DNA from: Acidobacteriota bacterium | GTDB taxonomy: Bacteria; Acidobacteriota; Vicinamibacteria; Vicinamibacterales; JAFNAJ01 | Direction of reading: 5' to 3' | Length of the DNA: 64,000 nucleotides | Assembly: GCA_023384575.1 (NCBI GenBank) | Contig: JAHDVP010000011.1 | Coordinates: 18,831 to 82,830, forward strand | Shown here: positions 34,857 to 42,780 of the stretch, piece by piece | Layout: each line of letters opens with the position of its first letter | Numbering within the stretch: the first letter of the stretch is position 1 | Program-made: the position numbers and the translations under genes | The notes under the pieces: generated by a model | Told to the model about the DNA's origin: nothing | Database searches by the model: none | The model's input: the letters and a program-made list of their open reading frames with translations, nothing else

Positions 34857-36449
34857 TCAAGCCCGGAGGATGTCGGCCGCGCGCTCGCCGATCATCACGC
34901 ACGCCGCGTGGATCTGCGCGTTGACCAGCTCAGGCATGATCGACGCGTCGGCGACCCAGAGGCCCTCGACGCCACGCACCCGCAAACGGGGATCGACCAC
35001 CGACGCGGCATCGTGCCCCATCCGGCACGTGCCCGCCGGGTGGAAGATCGTGTCGGCCGTGCGGCGGATGAACACGCGAAGTGCGCCGACGGTGTCTTCC
35101 TCCGGCCCCGGATCGATCGGATCGCCGCGCAGTGCGGCATAGGCCTTCGTCGCCGCCAGCGCGCGGGCGAGCCGGACGCCCTCGAGCATCACGTCGAGGT
35201 CGCGGCCATCGTCGAAGTAGTTCGCCCGGATGACGGGCGCGTCGTGTGGGTCCGCGCTGCGGAGCGCGATGGACCCACGGCTCTTCGGCGCGCCGATGCC
35301 CACGCTGATCGAGACGAACCGATCGGGCTCGTCGAGGCCGCGGCCGACGAAAAACGCGAGGTCGGGAACCTCTCCCGGCGCTCCCTGCCCCGACCAGGTG
35401 AAGAGCCCCGCCGAGACCGACGAAGGCGGAAGCTCCGTCTTCCCCTCCCAGCGCAACGTCACGCGAGGTCGATCGTGGAGGTTCGCGCCGACGGCCGGCA
35501 GGTCGACGAGCACGGGGACGCCGTGCTGCCCGAGCGCGTCGGCGGGTCCGATGCCCGAGAGCATCAGGAGCTTCGGTGAGTCGACGGCTCCAGCCGCGAG
35601 TACCACGCCGCGCGTCGCGCGCACGTCGACGACCCCACCCTGGTGTGCGCATCGCACGCCGACGACCCGGCCGCGCTCGACGAGCACGCGATGAACGCGC
35701 GTATCGGACCAGACGGTCAGGTTCGGTCGCTCGCGCACGGGTTCGAGAAACGCGGCATACGTGGAATGCCGGCGTCCGGCGCGGATGTTCTTCTGGTAGT
35801 AGCCCGCGCCGTTCTCCTGCTGGGCACCGTTGAAGTCCCACTCCGGCCGTGCCGCGAACCCCATCGCGCTCGCGGCCTCGAGAAACGCGACGTGGCCGGC
35901 GTGCGGATCGGTCGTGTCGGTGACCGCGAGGGGCCCGCCGGCCCCGAGGAACTCGGAGGCGCCGCGCGAGTTGTCCTCGGCGCGCTTGAAGAGCGGCAGC
36001 ACTTCCCGAAACGACCACGACGCGTCGGCGAGCTCTGCCCAGCGTTCGAAGTTCAGCCGGTGTCCCCGCACGTACGACATCGCGTTGATCACGCTCGACC
36101 CGCCGAGCGCCCGCCCTCGCGGCCAGCTGACGACGCGATCGTTCAAGCCCGGCTCCGGCTCGGTCGCATAGCCCCAGTCGAGATCGCCGCCGAGCAGCGA
36201 GGTCCATCGCCCCGGCTCGTCGGCGGCGGGCGAGGTCGGAGGCCCGCCGGCCTCGACGACGAGGACACGAAGGTCGGGATCGGCGCTCAGCCGGTGTGCG
36301 ATGACGCACCCCGACGAGCCGGCGCCGACAACGACGAAGTCGACCTCGCGTGCAGATGACCGAGCGGCGTGCGCCGTCCGCGCCCACGCGGGGGCGGCGC
36401 CGAACAGCAGGGCGGAGTCCTGGAGGAACTGACGTCGGGTTCGTGTCAC
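34857..36449 (-). CDS. Tat-exported GMC family oxidoreductase
   Basis: A 530-residue FAD enzyme of the glucose-methanol-choline family, oxidising an alcohol. The N-terminus TRTRRQFLQDSALLFGAAPA is a twin-arginine signal. The FAD-binding VVVGAGSSGCVIAHRLS follows, then GMC signature 1 (WPRGRALGGSSVINAMSYVRG), signature 2 (GAVDSPKLLMLSGIGP), and the C-terminal HPAGTCRMG with catalytic His, plus NAQIHAACVMIGERAADI. It starts with GTG, with AAGGAG 4 nt upstream. The acceptor may be a quinone or a c-type cytochrome, but no cytochrome gene is adjacent. It lies in a six-gene run on the minus strand. Confidence 0.92.
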   Translation of the reverse strand: MTRTRRQFLQDSALLFGAAPAWARTAHAARSSAREVDFVVVGAGSSGCVIAHRLSADPDLRVLVVEAGGPPTSPAADEPGRWTSLLGGDLDWGYATEPEPGLNDRVVSWPRGRALGGSSVINAMSYVRGHRLNFERWAELADASWSFREVLPLFKRAEDNSRGASEFLGAGGPLAVTDTTDPHAGHVAFLEAASAMGFAARPEWDFNGAQQENGAGYYQKNIRAGRRHSTYAAFLEPVRERPNLTVWSDTRVHRVLVERGRVVGVRCAHQGGVVDVRATRGVVLAAGAVDSPKLLMLSGIGPADALGQHGVPVLVDLPAVGANLHDRPRVTLRWEGKTELPPSSVSAGLFTWSGQGAPGEVPDLAFFVGRGLDEPDRFVSISVGIGAPKSRGSIALRSADPHDAPVIRANYFDDGRDLDVMLEGVRLARALAATKAYAALRGDPIDPGPEEDTVGALRVFIRRTADTIFHPAGTCRMGHDAASVVDPRLRVRGVEGLWVADASIMPELVNAQIHAACVMIGERAADILRA

Positions 36450-36583
36450 GGCTCCTTGCAGTCTTATCACAGTCGAGCCGAACGCTCCCTGTCCCGCGAA
36501 CGCACGACACCTCATCCGCTCGACATCGGCAGGCCGCGTCGCGAAAAGCGGCCGGACACGACGCAGCAGGTCGCGCGGTGGCG

Positions 36584-37078
36584 CTACCCGATCGTGTCTT
36601 CTGGTGCGGCCTCGTAGACGCTCTCGCCAGCGACGTACACGATCCGCGTGGCGCCCGTCGCGGACGCAAGCGGCACCGCCCAGGCGATCCGGTCCGGGGT
36701 GCGATCGAACGAGAGGAAGGGCTCGCCTGCGGCCTCGCCCACGGAGCGAACCGACTCGGCCCTGGCGACGATGCTGGCCGGGTCGGTCCACTGAGCCGCG
36801 GGCGGACAGCCGTCGAAGCGGCCAGGCTGCCGCACGAAGCTCGAGAAGCGCATGAGCGTCGAGTCGGGCAGCAGCTGGAAGAACGCCACGAGGCGATTCC
36901 CGACCGTCACGGGCACGAACCAGGAATGATGGCGGCGGTCGGCCCCGAGCACCGGGATGGCTTCGCCGACCGCCGCGGCGCGGCGCAGCGGCTCGTCGCC
37001 CGCCGCGCCGCAATCCAGCAGGTGCCGCGCCGTGGCGCGGATCGCCTCGGGCCCGCGCTTCGCCTGCGAACCGGTCAC
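36584..37078 (-). CDS. hypothetical protein coupled to a C39-like peptidase
   Basis: A 164-residue protein that I do not recognise. It has no clear signal peptide or membrane helix; the middle reads HHSWFVPVTVGNRLVAFFQL and the end GATRIVYVAGESVYEAAP, suggesting a compact alpha/beta domain. Its GTG start overlaps the stop of the upstream peptidase-like gene by 4 nt (GTGA), so the two are translated together. A role as inhibitor, immunity factor or chaperone of that protein is possible but unsupported by sequence. Confidence 0.6.
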   Translation of the reverse strand: MTGSQAKRGPEAIRATARHLLDCGAAGDEPLRRAAAVGEAIPVLGADRRHHSWFVPVTVGNRLVAFFQLLPDSTLMRFSSFVRQPGRFDGCPPAAQWTDPASIVARAESVRSVGEAAGEPFLSFDRTPDRIAWAVPLASATGATRIVYVAGESVYEAAPEDTIG

Positions 37079-38241
37079 ACGTGCCTCAGCACCGACTGGT
37101 AGGCGTACTGATACACCTGCGTGGCGAAGTTCTCCCAGCGGGTGATGACGCCGACGTTCGGCGGCCACGGGTCGTACACGAGCAGGCCTCTGAACGCGAC
37201 CTGGTTCGGCAGCGTGATGAGCGAGCGCGTGTAGCCGGCCACCGTGCGCGAGTGCCCGGGAACGAAGCTGATGAGCGGTCGGTTGGCCCGGATCTCGTCA
37301 CGGAACAGGTTCCATCCCGGGTTGGTGTGCATGGTCACGTCGAGCGCGTTCGATGTCAGGTTCTCGATCACGGTGACGACGTCGCCCACCCTCGCGTAGG
37401 GGAGGCCGTTCGGGTGGGTGAGGGTCCCGAGACCGAGCTCCTGTGCCAGTCGCACCTGGTCGTACTGGTAGCGGTAGAAGTTCAGCAGCATCTCGACGCT
37501 GGCGCCGACGCACCACACGTTGGTCTGCTGTCCGCGCAGCTCGTAGCACGGCACGTGATCGGTGTCGCGCGGCGAGTAGTGGATCTCTCGCCTGTCGACG
37601 AGCTTGATCGCGAAGTCGCGGATGCGGATCGTCTCGAGCGCGACAATCTGTGGATCGATGCGCCGCAGCGCGGGCACGTCCCACGCGGCCAGCCGGTTGT
37701 TGAAGGCCCGGCGTCGCGCGGTGCGGACGGCCGCGGGCGTCTCGTCGAGCACGCTCCACCGCTCGAAGTTCGATGGCTCGAGGGGCTTGCGCTCGGCCGG
37801 GCGCGCCGGCGGCACTTCCGCCCACGTGAACAACTCGAGCATGAGCGTCTCGACGCCCTCCCGAAGGAACTGCAGCGCGACCTTCGGGTAGCTGTAGGCG
37901 ACGAAGCGCACGGCGTCGTAGGCGAACCCGCGCCGTCCCTTCCGGGCCGCGGCCTCACCCTCCTCGAGCAGGGCCTTCTCGTCCCACGCCTGCCCGGACG
38001 ACACCGCGAGGAGAGGCTCGCCGAGCGCCTCCTGCGCGGCCACGTCGGTGTAGCCGACGGAGGTGCGCCCGCGGGCGAGCGGGATGCGGTGGAAGAGGAC
38101 CTCTCCGTTCGGGTCGTGAACGGCGGTGCCGGCTGAGCTCACCCGCACCTTCTCGAACCGTTCGTCGAGGACTTCAGCCGCACGCAGCGCGTTCAGCTCC
38201 AGTCCGGCCGTTCGTTGGATCTGATCCCTCGACAGTGGCAT
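37075..38241 (-). CDS. papain-like C39 family cysteine peptidase domain protein
   Basis: A 388-residue protein whose C-terminal part (residues about 235-385) matches the bacterial papain-like C39_2 fold. Cys244 in QQTNVWCVGASVEMLL is the probable nucleophile, His330 in VPGHSRTVAGYTR the base, and the Asp in LLVYDPWPPN the third residue. The N-terminal 230 residues are unlike known families (FEKVRVSSAGTAVHDPNGEV, FHRIPLARGRTSVGYTDVAAQEA). No signal peptide or double-glycine leader-binding region is apparent. GGGAGG precedes the ATG. It heads the pair with the 164-residue unknown. Confidence 0.72.
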   Translation of the reverse strand: MPLSRDQIQRTAGLELNALRAAEVLDERFEKVRVSSAGTAVHDPNGEVLFHRIPLARGRTSVGYTDVAAQEALGEPLLAVSSGQAWDEKALLEEGEAAARKGRRGFAYDAVRFVAYSYPKVALQFLREGVETLMLELFTWAEVPPARPAERKPLEPSNFERWSVLDETPAAVRTARRRAFNNRLAAWDVPALRRIDPQIVALETIRIRDFAIKLVDRREIHYSPRDTDHVPCYELRGQQTNVWCVGASVEMLLNFYRYQYDQVRLAQELGLGTLTHPNGLPYARVGDVVTVIENLTSNALDVTMHTNPGWNLFRDEIRANRPLISFVPGHSRTVAGYTRSLITLPNQVAFRGLLVYDPWPPNVGVITRWENFATQVYQYAYQSVLRHV

Positions 38242-38699
38242 GACACGCCTCCCTTACTCTCGACCGAGGTGCCTGGCACCACCGCGCCCGAACCTCGCGC
38301 ACGTCCTTCGTCCCCAAGGAATCACGCGACGTCCTGCAGTGGCCATGTCAATCGTGATGTCGACATCGATCCCGCCTCCTGCTGGACTGGTGGTTCCTTC
38401 GCGGCGACGTGGGCGCGTGGCCGTGTGCTGTCGGGATGGAGACGTCCGGGAGGGTGTTTCACGCGCGCGCGAGCGGCTGGGGTGCGCACGACCCGGCTTT
38501 CGATAGGCGCCGCCGAGTTCGCGGGGGCGGCATTCGGCTGTGGGCATCCTGCGCCTGCCCTCGGTGCCTGTCAAGCGTTTTGTCGCGCCGTTTCGCGCGT
38601 CGTCACAGAATTCCCGTCGTGGCCGACTCGCTGGCTCATCCGTATCGTGCGTCAGCCCGACGCCGCGGTTCCCGACGAGCGGTGCCGCTACAATCGGAC
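38242..38699. other. 458-bp divergent intergenic region
   Basis: No gene is supported here. It separates the minus-strand C39-like gene from the plus-strand DUF5655 gene. The palindrome GGTGCCTGGCACC (about 38269-38281) and a short CG-alternating run near 38462-38472 are the only structures seen. It should hold two divergent promoters; only that at its right end (38689-38694) is recognisable. Confidence 0.5.
38689..38694 (+). promoter_or_regulatory. -10 hexamer for a leaderless DUF5655 mRNA
   Basis: TACAAT ends 5 nt before the ATG at 38700 with no Shine-Dalgarno between them, so transcription probably starts at the start codon. A -35 box is not obvious. Confidence 0.5.
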
Positions 38700-39164
38700 A
38701 TGGCGGGTCGGGAGTGCTACCACTGCAAACAGTGGATCGAGCCGGGCGAGGCACACGACTGCTGGACGACCACCGAGGCCGCCCTCACCGAGGACCTCTC
38801 GGAGGATCTGCGCGACGCCTGGGAACGCCTGCGCGAGACGGCCGCGTCGTTCGGCGTGCAGCGCATCTACGCCTCACACCAGTCCATCATGTTTTCGCGC
38901 CGGTCGTGCTACTTCTTCGTGCGGCCGAAGCGCTCGTACCTCGAGCTGTGCGTGTTCCTCGGACGCGTCATCCGGGCGCCGCAGGTCAGACGCGTCGACC
39001 GGGCCTCGAAGGTGAAGCACGTCCACGTCCTGCGTCTGACGCATCGCGACGAGGTGGAACCGCCCATCACCGACTGGCTTCGTGAGGCATACGAGTTCGC
39101 CGAGGCGGCCCCTGCGACACCGGCGGCCTCCGCCAGATCGAGGGCGGCGGGCCGGCAGCGGTAG
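38700..39164 (+). CDS. DUF5655-like protein with N-terminal CxxC knuckle
   Basis: A 154-residue protein. The first 20 residues contain CYHCKQWIEPGEAHDC, a possible metal-binding knuckle (two Cys, one His, one Cys). Residues 45-140 resemble DUF5655: QRIYASHQSIMFSRRSCYFF, then VRPKRSYLELCVFLGR, then KHVHVLRLTHRDEVEPPITD and WLREAYEFAE. The function of DUF5655 is unknown; it often occurs alone or beside DinB-like proteins, as here (89 bp to the next gene). Confidence 0.72.
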   Translation: MAGRECYHCKQWIEPGEAHDCWTTTEAALTEDLSEDLRDAWERLRETAASFGVQRIYASHQSIMFSRRSCYFFVRPKRSYLELCVFLGRVIRAPQVRRVDRASKVKHVHVLRLTHRDEVEPPITDWLREAYEFAEAAPATPAASARSRAAGRQR

Positions 39165-39177
39165 ACCGCAGGTGGGA

Positions 39178-39183
39178 TATGAT
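39178..39183 (+). promoter_or_regulatory. putative -10 hexamer upstream of DinB gene
   Basis: TATGAT lies 70 nt before the ATG at 39253, inside the 88-bp gap. No matching -35 box is evident. Confidence 0.3.
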
Positions 39184-39252
39184 CGCGCTCGTTCCCCCGT
39201 TGATGGACCGAACTGCCGCCTCGTCACCGATCCGGCCCATGGAGCCATTCGC

Positions 39253-39774
39253 ATGTCGGACGTGAAGCGTGCCATTCAGCTCGTGCTCGCCAGAGAGCTC
39301 GACGCGTTCTGTCGCGAGATCGAGGCGTTCCCCGACGACGAGTCGATCTGGAGAACGGTGCCGGGCATCTCGAATTCCTGTGGGAACCTGGCCCTGCACG
39401 CGGCCGGCAACCTGCAGCACTTCGTCGGCGCGCGACTGGGCGCCTCCGGCTACGTTCGCGACCGCGATCGCGAGTTCAACGAGCGATCGGGCACGCGCCT
39501 GGACCTCGTCGCCGAGCTCCGGCGTGCCCGTGAGGTGGTGACGACCGTTCTGGGGCGGCTGCCCGACGCCGCGTGGGACCAGGCCTATCCCGACGTCGTC
39601 GGAGGGGCGCGACTGCCGACCGGCGTCTTCCTCGTTCACCTTGCGAGCCACCTGGCCTTCCACCTCGGACAGGCTGGCTACCTGCGCCGTGTCCTGACCG
39701 GTGAGAACCGGAGCGTGACGCCGGTCGCGATCCCGGCGCTCGCGGCGCTGCTCGACGAGCCGCCGAACGCCTGA
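39253..39774 (+). CDS. DinB family protein
   Basis: A 173-residue DinB-like four-helix protein, distinct from the copy at 33133-33603. Expected metal ligands are in NLALHAAGNLQHFVG and in VHLASHLAFHLGQAGYLRR. The N-terminus MSDVKRAIQLVLARELDAF fits a helical start. The function is likely a small-molecule thiol transferase, by family only. The ATG at 39253 is chosen because upstream in-frame sequence is non-conserved and a -10-like box lies within it. Confidence 0.83.
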   Translation: MSDVKRAIQLVLARELDAFCREIEAFPDDESIWRTVPGISNSCGNLALHAAGNLQHFVGARLGASGYVRDRDREFNERSGTRLDLVAELRRAREVVTTVLGRLPDAAWDQAYPDVVGGARLPTGVFLVHLASHLAFHLGQAGYLRRVLTGENRSVTPVAIPALAALLDEPPNA

Positions 39775-39986
39775 CGACCCCCTCGGCCTCGCGGCGCTCT
39801 CTTCGGCCGGGGCCGCCGTCGGCACGGGGCGAATGAACCGGCCGGCGCGCAGATCAGGACAGTTGGTCGAACCCGAGGGTTCTGTCTGTGGACGTCGTGT
39901 CCACCATTTCATAGCCTCACCGTATCGGTCACGCCCCACCATGGCGCGGCGCCGGAGGGCCTGCCGCCCCGGAGGAGAGACTGCTC

Positions 39987-41618
39987 ATGCGTCGCGCGCT
40001 TCCAGCCGGCATCGTGCTCGCAGTGCTCGCTGTCGTCCTGGTGTTTCTCGCGACGCCGCGTGGCACCCCATCGTCGTCGTACGACGCGCTCGTCGATCTC
40101 TTCGGTGAGTGGCGGGAGTTCGCGCGGCCGCCGATGGACGCCGGTGTTCCCGACTACGGGGCCGCGGCCATGGCCGCCCAGAGCAGGGCCCTGCCTGAGT
40201 GGCAGGCGCGCCTCGCGGCGATCGACACGAGCCGCTGGCCGGTCACCCAGCGTCACGACCACGCCGTCGTCGAGGCCGAAATGGCCGGCCTGGACTTCGA
40301 CCATCGCGTGCGGAAGCCGTGGGCCCGCGATCCGGGCTTCTACCGCGTCGTGTACGTCTCGCAAAGCGACACGCCGGCTGCCGAGGGCGTCGCGGGCGAG
40401 GGCGTCCTCGAGGTCTGGCGGCACGACTTTCCCGTCGACGGCGCCGCCCTCGAGGACGTGCGGACCCGGCTGCGCGCGGCGCGCGGCCGGCTCGAACGGG
40501 CGCGCGCCAACCTCACGGGCGACGGCCGCGACCTCTGGCGCGCGGGTGTTGCCGTGTTCCGCGACCAGGTCGACGCGCTCGACACGCTCACGGTTCGTCT
40601 CGCATCGGCGCAGCCCGAACTCGTGCCCGACGCGAAGGACGCGACCGAGGCCGCCCGCGACTTCCTCGCGTGGCTCGAGGCCGAGCTGCCGAAGAAGCAG
40701 GGGCCCTCGGGCATCGGCGTCGAGGCCTACGACTGGCACGCTCGCCACGTGCGACTGAGCCCCTATGCGTGGAGCGACCAGGTGGCGATCCTCCAGCGTG
40801 AGCTGGGCCGCGCCTGGTCGTCGCTGCGCTTCGAGGAGGTTCGCAACCGCGACCTGCCGCCGTTGACGGCGACAACCGTCGCCGAGGAGCACGACCGCCG
40901 GTCGCAGGAGGCCGTGACCGACTTCCTCGAGTTCGCCCGCACGCGCGAGATCTTCACGGTGGAGCCGTTCATGGACGCGGCCCTGCGCGTCCAGGTCGGT
41001 CGCTACCTTCCGCCGTCGCCGCCTCGCGAGTTCTTCAGGGAAGCCGATCACCACGACGCCATGGCGATGCGCGTGCACGACATGCACTGGATCGAGCTCG
41101 CGCGGATGGAACTCGAGCCGCACGCGAGCCCCATTCGTCGTGTGCCGCTGCTCTTCAATATCTGGGTCGACCGAGCGGAGGGCATCGCGACGGGCCTCGA
41201 GGAGCAGATGCTCGTCGCCGGGTTGTACGACCCGCGGCCGCGTTCGCGCGAGTCGGTCTGGATCCTGCTCGCGCAGCGGGCCGCGCGGGGGCTCGGCGAC
41301 CTCATGATGCACGCCAATCGCTGGACGCTCGACGAGGCCGCCGAGTTCACCGTGAGAAGCACCCCACGAGGCTGGCTGCGGATCGACGGCCGGACAGTGT
41401 GGCGCGAACAGCACCTGTACCTCCAGCAGCCGGGCTACGGCACGAGCTACATCATCGGCAAGGTCGAGCTCGACGAGCTGATCGCCGAGCGCATGCGCGA
41501 CGACGGCGCCGGATTCTCGCTGCGCGCCACGCTCGACGCCGTGCAGCGCGCCGGCATGGTTCCCCTATCGCTGATTCGCGCGGAGCTCGCGGCCGCGCGG
41601 TCGAGTTCGTCGCCATAG
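39987..41618 (+). CDS. DUF885-like membrane-anchored protein, degenerate active site
   Basis: A 543-residue protein with an N-terminal membrane segment (about residues 4-23). Overall organisation and the C-terminal YGTSYIIGKVELDELIAER match DUF885 proteins, which are helical and peptidase-like. Active relatives carry an HExxGHH-type zinc motif followed by W.EGWA.Y.E.L. Here the equivalent regions read HDMHWIELARME and WVDRAEGIATGLEEQMLVAG, so the first metal motif appears altered and catalysis may be lost or different. GGAGGAGAG lies upstream of the ATG. The gene stands alone on the plus strand. Confidence 0.7.
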   Translation: MRRALPAGIVLAVLAVVLVFLATPRGTPSSSYDALVDLFGEWREFARPPMDAGVPDYGAAAMAAQSRALPEWQARLAAIDTSRWPVTQRHDHAVVEAEMAGLDFDHRVRKPWARDPGFYRVVYVSQSDTPAAEGVAGEGVLEVWRHDFPVDGAALEDVRTRLRAARGRLERARANLTGDGRDLWRAGVAVFRDQVDALDTLTVRLASAQPELVPDAKDATEAARDFLAWLEAELPKKQGPSGIGVEAYDWHARHVRLSPYAWSDQVAILQRELGRAWSSLRFEEVRNRDLPPLTATTVAEEHDRRSQEAVTDFLEFARTREIFTVEPFMDAALRVQVGRYLPPSPPREFFREADHHDAMAMRVHDMHWIELARMELEPHASPIRRVPLLFNIWVDRAEGIATGLEEQMLVAGLYDPRPRSRESVWILLAQRAARGLGDLMMHANRWTLDEAAEFTVRSTPRGWLRIDGRTVWREQHLYLQQPGYGTSYIIGKVELDELIAERMRDDGAGFSLRATLDAVQRAGMVPLSLIRAELAAARSSSSP

Positions 41619-41686
41619 CACCCGGTCGACGCCGGTGCACCAACGCGCATCGCGGCCAGCCTCCGTCGTTCACGTCGAGTCGATTC

Positions 41687-41754
41687 TCGATTCGGGGCGA
41701 GTGTCCGTGTCGGCCGGCCGCCAGCCTGTGGCCAGCAGCCACCAGCCTGCCGTC
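41687..41754. repeat. intergenic mosaic repeat, copy 3
   Basis: TCGATTCGGGGCGAG at 41687-41701 is a degenerate form of the block at 6701-6716. It is followed by CCAGCCTGTGGCCAGCAGCC and ACCAGCCTGCCG ending near 41754. It occupies most of the 171-bp gap before the acetyltransferase gene. Confidence 0.55.
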
Positions 41755-41777
41755 CGAGTCCCGGCAGCCAGTCGGGG

Positions 41778-41783
41778 TAGCAT
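41778..41783 (+). promoter_or_regulatory. -10 hexamer for a leaderless AAC(3)-like mRNA
   Basis: TAGCAT ends 6 nt before the ATG at 41790 and no Shine-Dalgarno lies between them. The spacing matches the other leaderless candidates in this window. Confidence 0.45.
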
Positions 41784-41789
41784 GCGCTC

Positions 41790-42623
41790 ATGCACTCCAG
41801 GCACGCGCTCGCCCGCGACTTCGAACGGCTCGGCCTCGGGCCCGGCGACGTCGTCATGCTGCACGCGTCGGTCAGGGCCGTCGGCCCGGTGATCGGCGGA
41901 CCCGACCAGATCCACCTGGCGCTCGAGGACGCCGTGTCCGGCACGGGAACCCTGATGATGTACGTCGGCTGCCCCCGCTACTACGACGAGGTGGGGCGAG
42001 GCAACCTGACACCTGCCGAAGAGGCCGAGGTGCTCGCCCACCTCCCGGCCTTCGATCCGCTCACGGCCCGCGCCGCGCAGGATCACGGCGTGCTCGCCGA
42101 GTTCTTCCGCACGTGGCCCGGTACGGCCGTCAATGATCACGTCGCCCGTTTCGCCGTCCGCGGTGCGCGAGCGGAGTACCTGCTCGACGGGCAGCCGTGG
42201 GACTTCGCGTTCGGCCGCGGCTCGATCCTCGATCGCTTCGTCGAGCTCGACGGCCGTCTCGTGCTGCTCGGATCGGACCACGACAACGTGACCTTCCTGC
42301 ACTACGTCGAGCACGTGGCCGACTTGCCCGGCCGACGCGTCACGCGCATGCTGGTCCCGACGAGCGGACTCGACGGGACGACGTGGCGGGAGATGCAGGA
42401 GGTCGACACGAACGTCGCGCACGACCACTGGCCCGACGCCTTCTTCGCGTCGATCGTTGGCGCGTTCCTGCGACACACGGGGAACACCGGAGGGCTCGTC
42501 GGCGGCGCGCGCAGCTACGTGCTCGCCGCACGACGCCTGCTCGCCTTCGCGCGACCGGTCATGGAAGAGGTGGCACTCGACCGCCGCGCGCGCGCGCTGA
42601 CAACCCTGCGCGCTCTCCTGTAG
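41790..42623 (+). CDS. AAC(3) family N-acetyltransferase
   Basis: A 277-residue acetyltransferase of the aminoglycoside 3-N-acetyltransferase family, which transfers acetyl from acetyl-CoA to an amine. Landmarks are GDVVMLHASVRAVGPVIGGP near the N-terminus, VNDHVARFAVRGARAEYLLD in the middle (the usual HP..S.aa.G region), and ILDRFVELDGRLVLLGSDHDNVTFLHYVEH containing the conserved cofactor/catalytic segment. Chromosomal members often act on unknown amines and do not give resistance, and no mobile context is present here. The mRNA seems leaderless. Confidence 0.88.
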   Translation: MHSRHALARDFERLGLGPGDVVMLHASVRAVGPVIGGPDQIHLALEDAVSGTGTLMMYVGCPRYYDEVGRGNLTPAEEAEVLAHLPAFDPLTARAAQDHGVLAEFFRTWPGTAVNDHVARFAVRGARAEYLLDGQPWDFAFGRGSILDRFVELDGRLVLLGSDHDNVTFLHYVEHVADLPGRRVTRMLVPTSGLDGTTWREMQEVDTNVAHDHWPDAFFASIVGAFLRHTGNTGGLVGGARSYVLAARRLLAFARPVMEEVALDRRARALTTLRALL

Positions 42624-42626
42624 AAT
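42597..42626 (+). promoter_or_regulatory. sigma70-type promoter for the AraC regulator gene
   Basis: CTGACA (42597-42602) and TAGAAT (42621-42626) are separated by 18 bp, each one mismatch from consensus. They overlap the 3' end of the acetyltransferase gene and would give a leader of about 150 nt for the AraC gene at 42781. Confidence 0.5.
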
Positions 42627-42780
42627 CTGGGCGCTCTCCGAACGTCAGCGATCGCCAGGGGCGAGCGTCCGCCGCGCTCGCCTCGTCCGGCCGCATGCTT
42701 CGCGCCATCGCCGACCGTCCGGATCAGCCGTCTCCCGTATGGGGGGCGCCAGGGTGCCGGCTCGACGTCGCGGAGGGACC

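Noticed and set aside
38254-38754. 166-codon minus-strand frame in the 458-bp intergenic region
   Set aside because: It overlaps the DUF5655 start and has no conserved features; it is more likely non-coding.
41790-42623. AAC(3)-like gene as an acquired antibiotic-resistance gene
   Set aside because: No insertion sequence, integron or atypical composition surrounds it; many chromosomal AAC(3)-like enzymes do not act on drugs.
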